Shown here one piece after another: positions 35,438 through 43,294 of a stretch of 64,000 nt of DNA. The DNA lies in NCBI RefSeq assembly GCF_003572205.1, contig NZ_QXNY01000005.1, positions 124,001-188,000 of the forward strand, in the 5' to 3' direction. Numbering within the stretch: position 1 is the first letter of the stretch; every line of letters begins with the position of its first letter. The position numbers were made by a program, and so were the translations under genes. The DNA is from Algihabitans albus. Its GTDB lineage: Bacteria > Pseudomonadota > Alphaproteobacteria > Kiloniellales > DSM-21159. The notes beneath the pieces are model-generated. The model was not told the origin of the DNA, searched no databases, and saw only the letters and a program-made list of their open reading frames with translations.

Positions 35438-36265
35438 ATGGCCGGGCGGCTGCAGGACAAGGTGGCGATCGTGGTGGGGGCGGGCTCCAGCGGGCCGGGC
35501 TGGGGCAACGGCAAGGCAACGGCGGCGCTCTTCGCGCGCGAGGGGGCCAAGGTGCTCTGCGTCGACCGCAACGGTGCGGCGGCGGAGGAGACGGCCGGGA
35601 TTATCGCCGGGGAAGGCGGGAAGGCGACGGCCTTCGCCGCCGACGCGACCGACGGGGCGCAGGTGCGGGCGATGGTGGAGGCGGCGCGGACGGCCGCCTG
35701 GAACGCCGAGGGCCGGATCGACGTGCTGCACAACAACGTCGGGATCGTCGAGGTCGGCGGGCCGGTCGAGGCCTCGGAGGAGTCATGGCATCGGGTGATG
35801 GACGTCAACCTCACCTCCATGTTTCTGACCTGCAAGCACGTGCTGCCGATCATGGAGGCGCAGTTCGACGAGAGCGGGAGGGGCGGCGCGCTGGTCAACA
35901 TCGCCTCCATCGCCGGCACCCGCTGGACCGGCGTGCCCTACATCTCCTACGCCGCCAGCAAGGCGGGCGTCATCCAGTTCACCCGCGCGGTGGCGCTGCA
36001 GTACGCGGCCAAGGGCATCCGCGCCAACTCCATCCTGCCGGGCCTGATGAATACCCCGATGATCCGCGAGCCCCTGAAGGAGGTCTACGCGGAGGGTAAC
36101 GTCGACAAGATGGTGGAGCTCCGGGACGCCCAGTGCCCGACCGGCAAGATGGGCGATGCCTGGGACGTGGCCTATGCCAGCCTCTTCCTCGCTTCCGACG
36201 AGGCCAAGTACGTGACGGCCACCGAACTGGTGGTCGATGGTGGGATCACCGCGAAGTTTACCTGA
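35438..36265 (+). CDS. Short-chain dehydrogenase/reductase with extended glycine motif
   Basis: A 275-aa SDR. The cofactor loop is GAGSSGPGWGNGKATA (about residues 13-28), a variant with an insertion in the usual TGxxxGIG. NNVG is near residue 95 and YAASKAG near residue 170. The frame opens much earlier but would cross the tRNA; the ATG at 35438 has GGGGAGG before it. The C-terminus VTATELVVDGGITAKFT is normal. The substrate is unknown; related sequences are listed as sugar or 3-oxoacyl reductases. Confidence 0.9.
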   Translation: MAGRLQDKVAIVVGAGSSGPGWGNGKATAALFAREGAKVLCVDRNGAAAEETAGIIAGEGGKATAFAADATDGAQVRAMVEAARTAAWNAEGRIDVLHNNVGIVEVGGPVEASEESWHRVMDVNLTSMFLTCKHVLPIMEAQFDESGRGGALVNIASIAGTRWTGVPYISYAASKAGVIQFTRAVALQYAAKGIRANSILPGLMNTPMIREPLKEVYAEGNVDKMVELRDAQCPTGKMGDAWDVAYASLFLASDEAKYVTATELVVDGGITAKFT

Positions 36266-36517
36266 GCGGGTGTTCGTTTCGAGCGCTCTTCCACTGGAGA
36301 GGGCTTCGACGTCGAGGGGCGATAGATCATTCGCGGGGCAGGACTTGAGGCCAGCGCGGGAATTCGCCGGCTTCATGCAAAAAAGTGGTCCCTGCTAACG
36401 GCTTACGACATCTTGTTTCCCTTCGCTCGAACGCGGGATGCGCTAGTTTGGCTGCTTAGCTGAAAGCCCGGGCGGCGAAGACTGCCGCGGATGCCAAGTT
36501 GCCGTGAGGACCACAAG
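36266..36517. other. Upstream region of putA
   Basis: 252 bases without a gene. I see no convincing promoter or regulator site. The AT content rises around 36410-36460, where a putA promoter is likely. Confidence 0.4.
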
Positions 36518-39500
36518 ATGCTGATCGATGCCGCTCTCACCGAGACCGGACCGCTGCGCCGGCGCCTACGCGAGGACACCCTGGCTGACGAGGCGACGGT
36601 GGTACGCCGCCTGATCGAGGAGGCCAGGCTCGACGCTGCCGCCGGCGACCGGGTAGGTCAGCGGGCGCGCCAGCTGGTGGAGGCCGTGCGGGCCTCGCGC
36701 CTGCGCCAGGGCGGCATCGATGCCTTCCTGCAGGAGTACGAGCTTTCCAGCAAGGAGGGCGTGGTGCTGATGTGCCTCGCCGAAGCCATGCTGCGGGTGC
36801 CTGACGCTTTCACGGTCGACAAGCTGATCGCCGACAAGCTGGGTACGGCGGAGTGGCAGAGCCACCTGGGCAAGAGCGAGTCGCTCTTCGTCAACGCCTC
36901 CACCTGGGCCCTGATGCTGACCGGCCGGGTGGTCCGGCTGGAGGAGCGGGAGCGCGCCGATCTGGGCGGCTTCCTGCGCCGTCTGGTGCATCGCTCCGGC
37001 GAACCGGTGATCCGCACGGCGGTACGCGAGGCCATGCGCATTCTCGGGCGCCAGTTCGTGATGGGCCGCAGCGTCGAGGAGGCCTTGAGCCGGGCCCGCG
37101 AGCTGGAGGGCCAGGGCTACCGCTATTCCTACGACATGCTGGGCGAGGCGGCGCGGACGGCGGCGGACGCGGAGCGCTACTACGAAAGCTACGCGTCGGC
37201 GATCCGCGCGATCGGCAAGGCCGGCAGCGGCAAGGCGGTCAACGAGGGGCCGGGCATTTCGGTCAAGCTCTCGGCCCTGCATCCCCGCTACGAGTTCGGA
37301 CAGCGCGAGCGGGTGCTGGACGAGCTGGCGCCCCGGCTGAAGGCCCTGGCGGTCATGGCGGCGGAGCAGAACATGGGCTTCTGCGTCGACGCGGAGGAGG
37401 CCGACCGGCTGGACCTGTCGCTGGAGGTGCTCGAGGCGGTCGCCTGCGACCCGGCGCTCAAGGACTGGCAGGGCTTCGGGCTGGCGATCCAGGCTTATCA
37501 GAAGCGCTGCTCGCGCCTGGTGGACTGGCTCGGCGAGCTGTCCGGGAAAGCCGGGCGACGTCTCAACGTGCGGCTGGTGAAGGGCGCCTACTGGGACACC
37601 GAGATCAAGCTGGCCCAGGAACGCGGGCTCGAGGGCTATCCGGTCTTCACCCGCAAGGTCTCGACCGACGTCTCCTACCTCGCCTGCGCCAAGAAGCTGC
37701 TGGCGAACCCGCGGGCCTTCTACCCGCAGTTCGCGACCCATAATGCCCATACCCTGGCGGCGGTGCTGGAAATGGCCGGCAACCGACCCGCCAGTTCTCC
37801 CTCGACCGGGGACAACTTCGAGTTCCAGCGCCTGCATGGCATGGGCGAAGCGCTCTACGCGCAGATCGTCGGTCCCGACAAGCTGGACGTGCCCTGCCGC
37901 ATCTACGCACCGGTCGGCAGTCACGAGGACCTTCTGGCCTACCTGGTGCGCCGGCTGCTGGAGAACGGGGCCAACACCTCCTTCGTCAACCGCATCCAGG
38001 ACGAAGCCCTCCCGCTGGAGGAGATCGTCGCCGATCCGGTGGCCAAGGCCGAGCGGTTGGAGACGATCCCGCATCCGCGCATTCCGCTGCCGCGTGATCT
38101 CTTCGGCGGCGCGGAGCTTGGCGAGCGCGCGAACTCCGCCGGGTTGGATCTGGCCGACCCTCTGGTGGTGGCGGAGTTGGGGCAGGCGATGGAGCGTCGG
38201 GCGGCGACGTCCTGGAGCGCGGCGCCGCTGCTGGGCGGAGTCGCGCAGACAGGCGCCGCGCGGCCCGTGTTCGACCCGGCGGATCGTCGCCGACAGGTCG
38301 GCGAAGCCGTCTGGGCGACGCCCGAGATGGCCGACAAGGCCCTGGTTCGCGCCGAGGCTGCCGCTGTCGACTGGGGGGACGTCGCGGCGGAAGAGCGGGC
38401 GGCGATCCTGGGGCGGATCGCAGATCTCTACGAGCAAAACCGGGCCGATCTGATGGCCCTGGCGATCCGCGAGGCCGGCAAGACCGTCGGCGACGCTCTG
38501 GCCGAGGTGCGTGAGGCGGTGGACTTCTGCCGCTACTACGCGGCGCGCGGGCTGGAGGCCTTTTCCGGCGACCGCCGCATGCCGGGGCCGACCGGCGAGC
38601 GCAACGAACTGCGCCATGTCGGGCGCGGTGTCTTTCTGTGCGTCAGTCCCTGGAACTTTCCATTGGCGATCTTCACGGGGCAAATCGTCGCCGCGTTGAT
38701 GGCGGGCAACGCCGTCCTGGCGAAACCCGCGGAACAGACGAGCCTGACGGCGGCGGCCGCCGTGCGCTTGATGCATCGCGCCGGTGTGCCGGGTGAGGTG
38801 CTGCACCTGCTGCCGGGCGACGGCGCGGCTCTGGGCGGGCGGCTGGTCCGGGATGCGCGGATCGGCGGCGTCGCCTTCACCGGGTCGGTCGAGACCGGAC
38901 AGACCATCAATCGGGCGCTCGCCGCGCGCGATGGCGCCGTCGTTCCCCTGATCGCGGAGACCGGCGGTCAGAATGCCATGATCGTGGATTCCACCGCCCT
39001 GCCGGAGCAGGTCGTGCAGGACGTGGTAATCTCCGGCTTCCAGTCGGCGGGGCAGCGCTGTTCGGCCCTGCGCGTGCTGTTTCTGCAGGAGGACGTGGCC
39101 AAACGCACCCTCGACATGTTGAGCGGCGCCATGGCGGAATTGCGCGTCGGAGATCCGGGCGAGCTGGCTACCGATGTCGGCCCCGTGATCGACGAGGAGG
39201 CACGCGACCTGCTGTGCGGCCACGACAAAGCCATGACCAACGACGGCCGCTTGATCGCCCGTGCGCCGCTGGGTCCGGACACGGAACTCGGGACCTTCGT
39301 CGCACCGGCCGCCTTCGAGATCGACTCGCTGAACCGGCTTCAGCGCGAAGTTTTCGGCCCCTTCGTTCACGTGGTGCGTTATCAGGCCAATCGCCTGGAC
39401 AAGGTCGTGGAGGCGATCAACGCCAGCGGCTATGGGCTGACCTTGGGGATCCACAGCCGGATCGACTCCACGGTCGACTACATCGTGCGCCGCGCCAAGG

Positions 39501-39712
39501 TCGGGAACGCCTACGTCAATCGCAATATGATCGGCGCCGTCGTCGGGGTGCAGCCCTTCGGCGGTGAGGGCCTCTCCGGAACCGGCCCCAAGGCGGGTGG
39601 TCCGAACTACCTCAAGCGCTTCGCGGTCGAGCGTGTGGTTTCGATCGACACCACCGCGGCCGGCGGCAACGCCTCGCTGATGAGCCTCGACGACGAGACC
39701 CTGCCGGTCTGA
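36518..39712 (+). CDS. putA: Bifunctional proline dehydrogenase / P5C dehydrogenase
   Basis: A 1064-aa enzyme that turns proline into glutamate in two steps. The FAD proline-dehydrogenase barrel (about 150-440) contains GPGISVKLSALHPRYE and RLVKGAYWDTEIK. The NAD aldehyde-dehydrogenase half (about 530-1020) has the catalytic glutamate in AETGGQNAMIV and cysteine in SAGQRCSALR. It lacks the N-terminal ribbon-helix-helix DNA-binding domain of E. coli PutA, so it is a purely enzymatic type, and the regulator is elsewhere. The ATG at 36518 follows GAGG; an ATG at 36491 is an alternative. Confidence 0.95.
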   Translation: MLIDAALTETGPLRRRLREDTLADEATVVRRLIEEARLDAAAGDRVGQRARQLVEAVRASRLRQGGIDAFLQEYELSSKEGVVLMCLAEAMLRVPDAFTVDKLIADKLGTAEWQSHLGKSESLFVNASTWALMLTGRVVRLEERERADLGGFLRRLVHRSGEPVIRTAVREAMRILGRQFVMGRSVEEALSRARELEGQGYRYSYDMLGEAARTAADAERYYESYASAIRAIGKAGSGKAVNEGPGISVKLSALHPRYEFGQRERVLDELAPRLKALAVMAAEQNMGFCVDAEEADRLDLSLEVLEAVACDPALKDWQGFGLAIQAYQKRCSRLVDWLGELSGKAGRRLNVRLVKGAYWDTEIKLAQERGLEGYPVFTRKVSTDVSYLACAKKLLANPRAFYPQFATHNAHTLAAVLEMAGNRPASSPSTGDNFEFQRLHGMGEALYAQIVGPDKLDVPCRIYAPVGSHEDLLAYLVRRLLENGANTSFVNRIQDEALPLEEIVADPVAKAERLETIPHPRIPLPRDLFGGAELGERANSAGLDLADPLVVAELGQAMERRAATSWSAAPLLGGVAQTGAARPVFDPADRRRQVGEAVWATPEMADKALVRAEAAAVDWGDVAAEERAAILGRIADLYEQNRADLMALAIREAGKTVGDALAEVREAVDFCRYYAARGLEAFSGDRRMPGPTGERNELRHVGRGVFLCVSPWNFPLAIFTGQIVAALMAGNAVLAKPAEQTSLTAAAAVRLMHRAGVPGEVLHLLPGDGAALGGRLVRDARIGGVAFTGSVETGQTINRALAARDGAVVPLIAETGGQNAMIVDSTALPEQVVQDVVISGFQSAGQRCSALRVLFLQEDVAKRTLDMLSGAMAELRVGDPGELATDVGPVIDEEARDLLCGHDKAMTNDGRLIARAPLGPDTELGTFVAPAAFEIDSLNRLQREVFGPFVHVVRYQANRLDKVVEAINASGYGLTLGIHSRIDSTVDYIVRRAKVGNAYVNRNMIGAVVGVQPFGGEGLSGTGPKAGGPNYLKRFAVERVVSIDTTAAGGNASLMSLDDETLPV

Positions 39713-39773
39713 TCTGGATCATGGTGCGACTTGTCGTCGCCGCTCAGGCTCGAACGGCGTCCAAATACGAGAT

Positions 39774-39788
39774 TGACAATCGTTCTCA
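39774..39788. promoter_or_regulatory. Candidate Fur box upstream of bfd-bfr
   Basis: TGACAATCGTTCTCA resembles the 7-1-7 Fur site TGATAATNATTATCA (5 of 7 positions matched between halves). It overlaps a perfect inverted repeat CGTTCT-C-AGAACG at 39781-39793. A short TGCAA-type repeat follows (TTGCAACTGCAAATCGCTCGCAA, about 39800-39823). It lies 70-85 bases before the bfd start, in the right place for iron control. Confidence 0.45.
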
Positions 39789-39857
39789 GAACGCACATCT
39801 TTGCAACTGCAAATCGCTCGCAATTAAAGTGAGAGTCGCGCGAGGGCCAGAGCTGCT

Positions 39858-40058
39858 GTGATTGTCTGTGTTTGCAACAACCTGAACTGCCGCAAGGTGC
39901 GCGAGGCCGTGGATGCCGGCGCTCTCAGCTGCGCGAAAGTTTATCTGCATCACGGTGTGAGGCCGCAGTGCGGACGCTGTATCGACACCGTCCGGGAAAT
40001 GCTGCAGACGGGTTCCGGTGAAGGCGCGCGGACAGGTCTGAGCGAGCTGTCGGCCTAA
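39858..40058 (+). CDS. bfd: Bacterioferritin-associated ferredoxin
   Basis: A 66-aa [2Fe-2S] protein. Cys4 and Cys6 (IVCVCNN) with C38-x2-C41 (PQCGRC) form the cluster-binding pattern. It reduces iron in bacterioferritin to release it. The start is GTG at 39858. It lies 160 bases before bfr on the same strand, so the two probably serve one iron-storage function; a Fur-box candidate is upstream. Confidence 0.93.
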   Translation: MIVCVCNNLNCRKVREAVDAGALSCAKVYLHHGVRPQCGRCIDTVREMLQTGSGEGARTGLSELSA

Positions 40059-40218
40059 TCCGCAAAGAATTTGCGGTTTGTGCGCCCCGCGGCCTGGGCT
40101 ATATCCCACGAAGACAATAGAAATCGGCCACCGGCCAAAAGTCTGAGCGCTGCCTTAAAGGGCCGCGCCTTTAGGCTTTGGACCTTGCACGTGTGGGCAT
40201 AGCAGGAGAGTAGAGACT

Positions 40219-40704
40219 GTGAAGGGCGACCCGAAGGTTATCCAGTTCCTCAACAAGATCCTGGTCAACGAACTGACGGCGATCAATCAGTATTTCCTGC
40301 ATTCGCGCATGCTCAGGGACTGGGGCGTCTCGGTACTGGCCGAGAAGGAATACAAGGAATCCATCGAGGAAATGCAGCACGCCGACGAGCTGATCGAGCG
40401 CATCCTCTTCCTCGAAGGCCTGCCCAACCTGCAGGATCTGCACAAGCTGCGCATCGGCGAAGACGTCAAGGAGGTGCTGGAGTGCGACTTGAAGCTCGAG
40501 CACCAGGCCATTCCCGATCTGCGGGATGCGATCAAACAGAGCGAGGAGGTGCGGGACTATGTCAGCCGCGATCTCTTCGAGCGCATCCTGGTCAACGAGG
40601 AAGAGCACGTCGACTGGCTGGAGACCCAGCTCGGTCTGATCGAGAAGATGGGCCTGGAGCGGTTCGTGCTCTTGCAGTCGCAGCCGAACGCCGACCCGGC
40701 CTAG
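40219..40704 (+). CDS. bfr: Bacterioferritin
   Basis: A 161-aa haem-ferritin subunit that stores iron in a 24-mer shell. Ferroxidase residues are Glu18, Tyr25, Glu51, His54 and the C-terminal Glu/His pair (NEEEHVDW). The haem-binding Met52 is present in EEMQHADEL. The start is GTG at 40219. The hairpin at 40718-40745 follows the stop. Confidence 0.96.
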   Translation: MKGDPKVIQFLNKILVNELTAINQYFLHSRMLRDWGVSVLAEKEYKESIEEMQHADELIERILFLEGLPNLQDLHKLRIGEDVKEVLECDLKLEHQAIPDLRDAIKQSEEVRDYVSRDLFERILVNEEEHVDWLETQLGLIEKMGLERFVLLQSQPNADPA

Positions 40705-40717
40705 AGTGCGGTCGTCA

Positions 40718-40745
40718 TAGGCGGAAGTGGGTTCGCTTCCGCCTA
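40718..40745 (+). terminator. Terminator of bfr
   Basis: Perfect 10-base stem TAGGCGGAAG / CTTCCGCCTA with an 8-base loop, 13 bases after the bfr stop. It has no strong T-run afterwards (aggcgcaag), so termination efficiency is uncertain. Confidence 0.6.
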
Positions 40746-40790
40746 AGGCGCAAGTCCCGTTCTAAGCAGCCCGTCCGATTAAACGTCGGG

Positions 40791-40817
40791 CCGGACCTGC
40801 GTTGCAGGCTGGTCCGG
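40791..40817 (-). terminator. Possible terminator of the GNAT gene
   Basis: Inverted repeat CCGGACC / GGTCCGG with a 13-base loop, 11 bases after the stop on the minus strand. It sits close to the bfr hairpin, so the two convergent genes may each have one. Confidence 0.4.
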
Positions 40818-40828
40818 TCTCGCTCACT

Positions 40829-41479
40829 TCAGGCTGTCCGCTTGGCCGGAAGCTGTGCATTGGCATGCGACCGGGCGCGGAACCACGCCTGGGCGTCGCC
40901 GGCGGCTTCCTCCAGCAGCGAAAGATAGGTCGGCCAACTGGTCCGCAGCCGGCCCTCGATTTCACCGTCTTCAAGCGCGAGAACGCTGTCGAACTTTTTG
41001 GCGATGCGCTGCATGCGGGCGTTCTCGATCATGCAGATCATCGTGACTGTCGTGACGCACCGGTTCCGCGCGGCAATCAGACTGCGGCGCAACAGCTCCG
41101 TACCCAGGCCACGGTCCTGAAAGCCGTCCTCGATCGTCAAGGCGAATTCGGCCTGGAGCGGTGAGCTGTCGAGCAGCCGAAGTTCGGCGGCGCCGCGCAG
41201 ATCCCGATCGACGAAACAGGCCAGGATCACGGTCCTGGCCCAGTCGATCGCAGCGCAGTAGTCGCTGACGGCTGTGTCGCTGACGCTGCCGCAGAAGCGC
41301 ATCCGCCGATCGGCCGGTCCGAGACGCAGCAGGTGCGCTTCGTAGTCCGCCGCGTCGGTGGAGGTGAGTTTGCGGAACAGCGGTGTGGGCTGCTCCGCGG
41401 AGCGCCGAGCGGGCTTGGACGCCGCCGTTTCGGCGCCACGGCGGTGCCCGGTGCCAATATCGCTGGAAAGTGTCCACAT
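40829..41479 (-). CDS. GNAT-family N-acetyltransferase
   Basis: A 216-aa protein. The GNAT fold is about residues 35-190: strand pair FRKLTSTDAADYEAHLLRL, central beta-bulge AELRLLDSSPLQAEFALTIED, and the acetyl-CoA loop FQDRGLGTELLRRSL (Q/RxxGxG). The ATG at 41479 follows GGAGG. The substrate is unknown. It resembles the C-terminal acetyltransferase domain fused to Pat-type acyl-CoA synthetases, as the RRMRFCGSVSD start suggests, but here it stands alone. Confidence 0.85.
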   Translation of the reverse strand: MWTLSSDIGTGHRRGAETAASKPARRSAEQPTPLFRKLTSTDAADYEAHLLRLGPADRRMRFCGSVSDTAVSDYCAAIDWARTVILACFVDRDLRGAAELRLLDSSPLQAEFALTIEDGFQDRGLGTELLRRSLIAARNRCVTTVTMICMIENARMQRIAKKFDSVLALEDGEIEGRLRTSWPTYLSLLEEAAGDAQAWFRARSHANAQLPAKRTA

Positions 41480-41726
41480 GGAAGACCTCCGTCGCTGGTT
41501 ACGCAACGGGCATCTTCCTCCCTGGCTCAAAGGTAAGCCCCTTGCAGCCCTACTTCATTAGATGTGCTTCCTGCACCGTGGTCGCATCAAGGGGTATTAG
41601 CCTTAAGATTCGCTAAAGAAGGTGGCGAAACTTGGCTGGGATTGGGGCGTCTGGGCGGCCTCTATAGCCTCAATCGCTTGCGTGGCCTGGTCTCTGGCGG
41701 TTCGCCCACCTGGCTGTCGGGCAGTC

Positions 41727-42230
41727 TTACGCGGCGGTCATGAACGGCAGGTCGGTGGCGCCGGGCTTTGCCCCGGCGGCGGTCAGTAGCGCGTGAATCT
41801 GGCCGCGATGATGCGTTTGATGGTTGAAGACGTGGGTTGCGAGCAGCCACAGCGGTTGGCTGAACTCGCGGTCGGCCGACCGCGAGTGCCAGGTCAGTTG
41901 GCCGGTCAGGTCGCCGTCGCCCTGCCGATCCGCCCAGGTGGAGATCACGTCGTCGGTTTCCTTGCGGGCTGTCTTGAAGCTCGGCCAGTCCTCGGCTTCC
42001 GAAACCGACTCGGTCAGAGGTTTGACCGGTTTCGGAAGACCGGCGAGGCGGCTCATCCACATCCGGTCTGCCCAGAGAAGATGGTTGAAGGTCCCGAAGA
42101 TGGATCCGAAGAAGGCCCCGCGATCGGCGCGCCGCTCTGCTTCGTCGAGGCCGTCCGCGGCCGTCACCAGATTGTCGTTCTGCCATCTGTTGTAGCGCGC
42201 CAGTGTGCGCAGATACTCGGCGGAGATCAT
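41727..42230 (-). CDS. DinB/YfiT family metal-dependent protein
   Basis: A 167-aa four-helix-bundle protein (not DNA polymerase IV despite the DinB name). The metal-ligand histidines are in FNHLLWADRMW (near residue 48) and HVFNHQTHHRGQIHALL (near residues 132-146). The family includes thiol-dependent transferases using mycothiol or bacillithiol, or other S-transferases. The partner thiol here is unknown. It shares the strand with the ArsI-like gene but is 107 bases away. Confidence 0.85.
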   Translation of the reverse strand: MISAEYLRTLARYNRWQNDNLVTAADGLDEAERRADRGAFFGSIFGTFNHLLWADRMWMSRLAGLPKPVKPLTESVSEAEDWPSFKTARKETDDVISTWADRQGDGDLTGQLTWHSRSADREFSQPLWLLATHVFNHQTHHRGQIHALLTAAGAKPGATDLPFMTAA

Positions 42231-42337
42231 TCAGGCCTCCTTGGTCTTGGCGTTCCGCCGGCGGCGGAGCTTTTCCAAGGTTAGCCAAAGCGAGAACGCT
42301 CAGCCAGCCCGGCTGGCGCAGTGCTCGGCCGTGGCAG

Positions 42338-42772
42338 TCAAGAACAACAGGCGTCGGCCTCGCCAGGACGGCTAGCCGGGCTGGGCGTCAAGCTGTCCTC
42401 ACCGTAGATCGGCTCTTCGCCGTGGGTCAGAAAGGTCTCCCAGCGGATGTCCTGCGGGTCGAACACCCAAGCCTTGTCGGAGCGGTGATAGCAGCAGCTG
42501 GCTGGTCCCTCGGCGATCAGCTTTTCGCCGGCCTTGCGCAGCCGGTCGGAGATATCCGCTAATTCGGCAGGGGTCTCGACCTGAATCCCGAGGTGAAAGT
42601 CACCGGGGGTCTCGCAGCGCTTGGAGACCGAGAAGTTCACCTTGGGGTCTTCCAACTGCCACTTCGCGTAGTCGTCCTTCAGCAGCGTCGGCTCTGCTCC
42701 GAACAGCCGGCTGTAGAAAGCCACGGAGGCGGAAATGTCGGCGACCGACAGGCCGATATGAATGCGCTTCAT
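42338..42772 (-). CDS. ArsI/CadI-like vicinal-oxygen-chelate protein
   Basis: A 144-aa glyoxalase/VOC-fold protein. It has HIGLSVADISASVAFYSRLFG at the start, ligand candidates His5, His60 (DFHLGIQV) and Glu in RWETFL, and the adjacent cysteines in ASCCYHRSDKAWVFDP, which match the thiol pair used by ArsI, the C-As lyase that demethylates MAs(III) and degrades roxarsone-type compounds. CadI-type proteins share this pattern. A second CC pair is at the C-terminus (ACCS). It is the second gene of an operon with the DUF1127 protein behind a clear operator. No arsR, arsC or acr3 is in the window. Confidence 0.75.
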   Translation of the reverse strand: MKRIHIGLSVADISASVAFYSRLFGAEPTLLKDDYAKWQLEDPKVNFSVSKRCETPGDFHLGIQVETPAELADISDRLRKAGEKLIAEGPASCCYHRSDKAWVFDPQDIRWETFLTHGEEPIYGEDSLTPSPASRPGEADACCS

Positions 42773-42793
42773 GGGACTCTTGCTCCTCGAACG

Positions 42794-43087
42794 TCAAGCG
42801 GCGCAGCAGGTTGCATCGCAGGCTGATAGGGCTGGAACCGGTCGTCGCGGCGGCAGCAGGACGACGACGTCGGCCCTGCGGCTGGAGGGCTGGGCCGCCG
42901 CAGTGTGCTGATCTTCACCGCGCTGCACCAGACCGGCGGCAACGGCGTCAATCTGTTCCGGCCCAATCCCGATGTCCTTCAGAAGGCTAGGGTCCAACGC
43001 GCGGAGTTCTTGCGCGGTTGCCGAGGTGAGGGCTGTGCGCCTGAGAAATCGTAGGCTGTCGAGGAGCCAAGCTGGCCAGCGGATCAT
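42794..43087 (-). CDS. DUF1127-domain protein with cysteine-containing C-terminus
   Basis: A 97-aa protein. The central ELRALDPSLLKDIGIGPEQID (about 27-47) is the short DUF1127 motif. An Arg/Leu-rich tail follows, ending CDATCCAA, with three cysteines. DUF1127 proteins usually act as small RNA- or regulator-associated or phosphate/carbon-related factors; none is clearly metal-linked. The ATG at 43087 has an AAAGGAG site that abuts an inverted-repeat operator. The next gene, ArsI-like, starts 21 bases later. Confidence 0.7.
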   Translation of the reverse strand: MIRWPAWLLDSLRFLRRTALTSATAQELRALDPSLLKDIGIGPEQIDAVAAGLVQRGEDQHTAAAQPSSRRADVVVLLPPRRPVPALSACDATCCAA

Positions 43088-43098
43088 GTCTCACTCCT

Positions 43099-43130
43099 TT
43101 ATTTTGATAAATATCAAAACATCAAAATAA
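43099..43130 (-). promoter_or_regulatory. Inverted-repeat operator of the DUF1127-ArsI-like operon
   Basis: A 32-base element: outer perfect arms TTATTTTGAT (43099-43108) and ATCAAAATAA (43121-43130) around a 12-base spacer; inner perfect arms TTTTGAT / ATCAAAA (43102-43108 and 43113-43119). It ends next to the Shine-Dalgarno of the DUF1127 gene, so a bound repressor would block transcription or translation. ArsR/SmtB-type sites often have ATCAA-TTGAT half-sites, so an ArsR-family repressor is the first guess. The AT-rich run stands out from the surrounding GC-rich DNA. Confidence 0.7.
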
Positions 43131-43137
43131 GAGCGGG

Positions 43138-43233
43138 TCAATCCGACTTTCGATAGACCTTGACGTGAGCTTCGAGCTGGGTGCGGCGAACTGCTTCGAG
43201 ATGATGCCGCGCGTCGAGGCTGTTGCTTGCCAT
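43138..43233 (-). CDS. Possible 31-residue small ORF
   Basis: An ATG at 43233 opens a 31-codon frame (MASNSLDARHHLEAVRRTQ then LEAHVKVYRKSD) that stops 50 bases before the DUF1127 start on the same strand. No Shine-Dalgarno is convincing and I do not recognise it. It could be the remains of a longer gene, a leader, or chance. Confidence 0.2.
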   Translation of the reverse strand: MASNSLDARHHLEAVRRTQLEAHVKVYRKSD

Positions 43234-43294
43234 AGCCGGTCGGCTCGGGGCATGGTGCGCGCCGTTCCCCCCTTCGAGATGACTTTCTTTACCG

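Noticed and set aside
35186-36265. Longer N-terminus for the SDR reaching back over the tRNA
   Set aside because: It would overlap tRNA-Leu on the opposite strand and lacks coding character; the ATG at 35438 has a strong ribosome site.
36566-39454. Very long minus-strand open frame (962 codons) opposite putA
   Set aside because: Antisense shadow of a high-GC gene; no family motifs, many His/Arg/Gln runs typical of reverse frames.
41727-42230. DinB name suggesting a second DNA polymerase IV
   Set aside because: This is the unrelated DinB/YfiT four-helix metalloprotein family; the polymerase is at 12659-13960.
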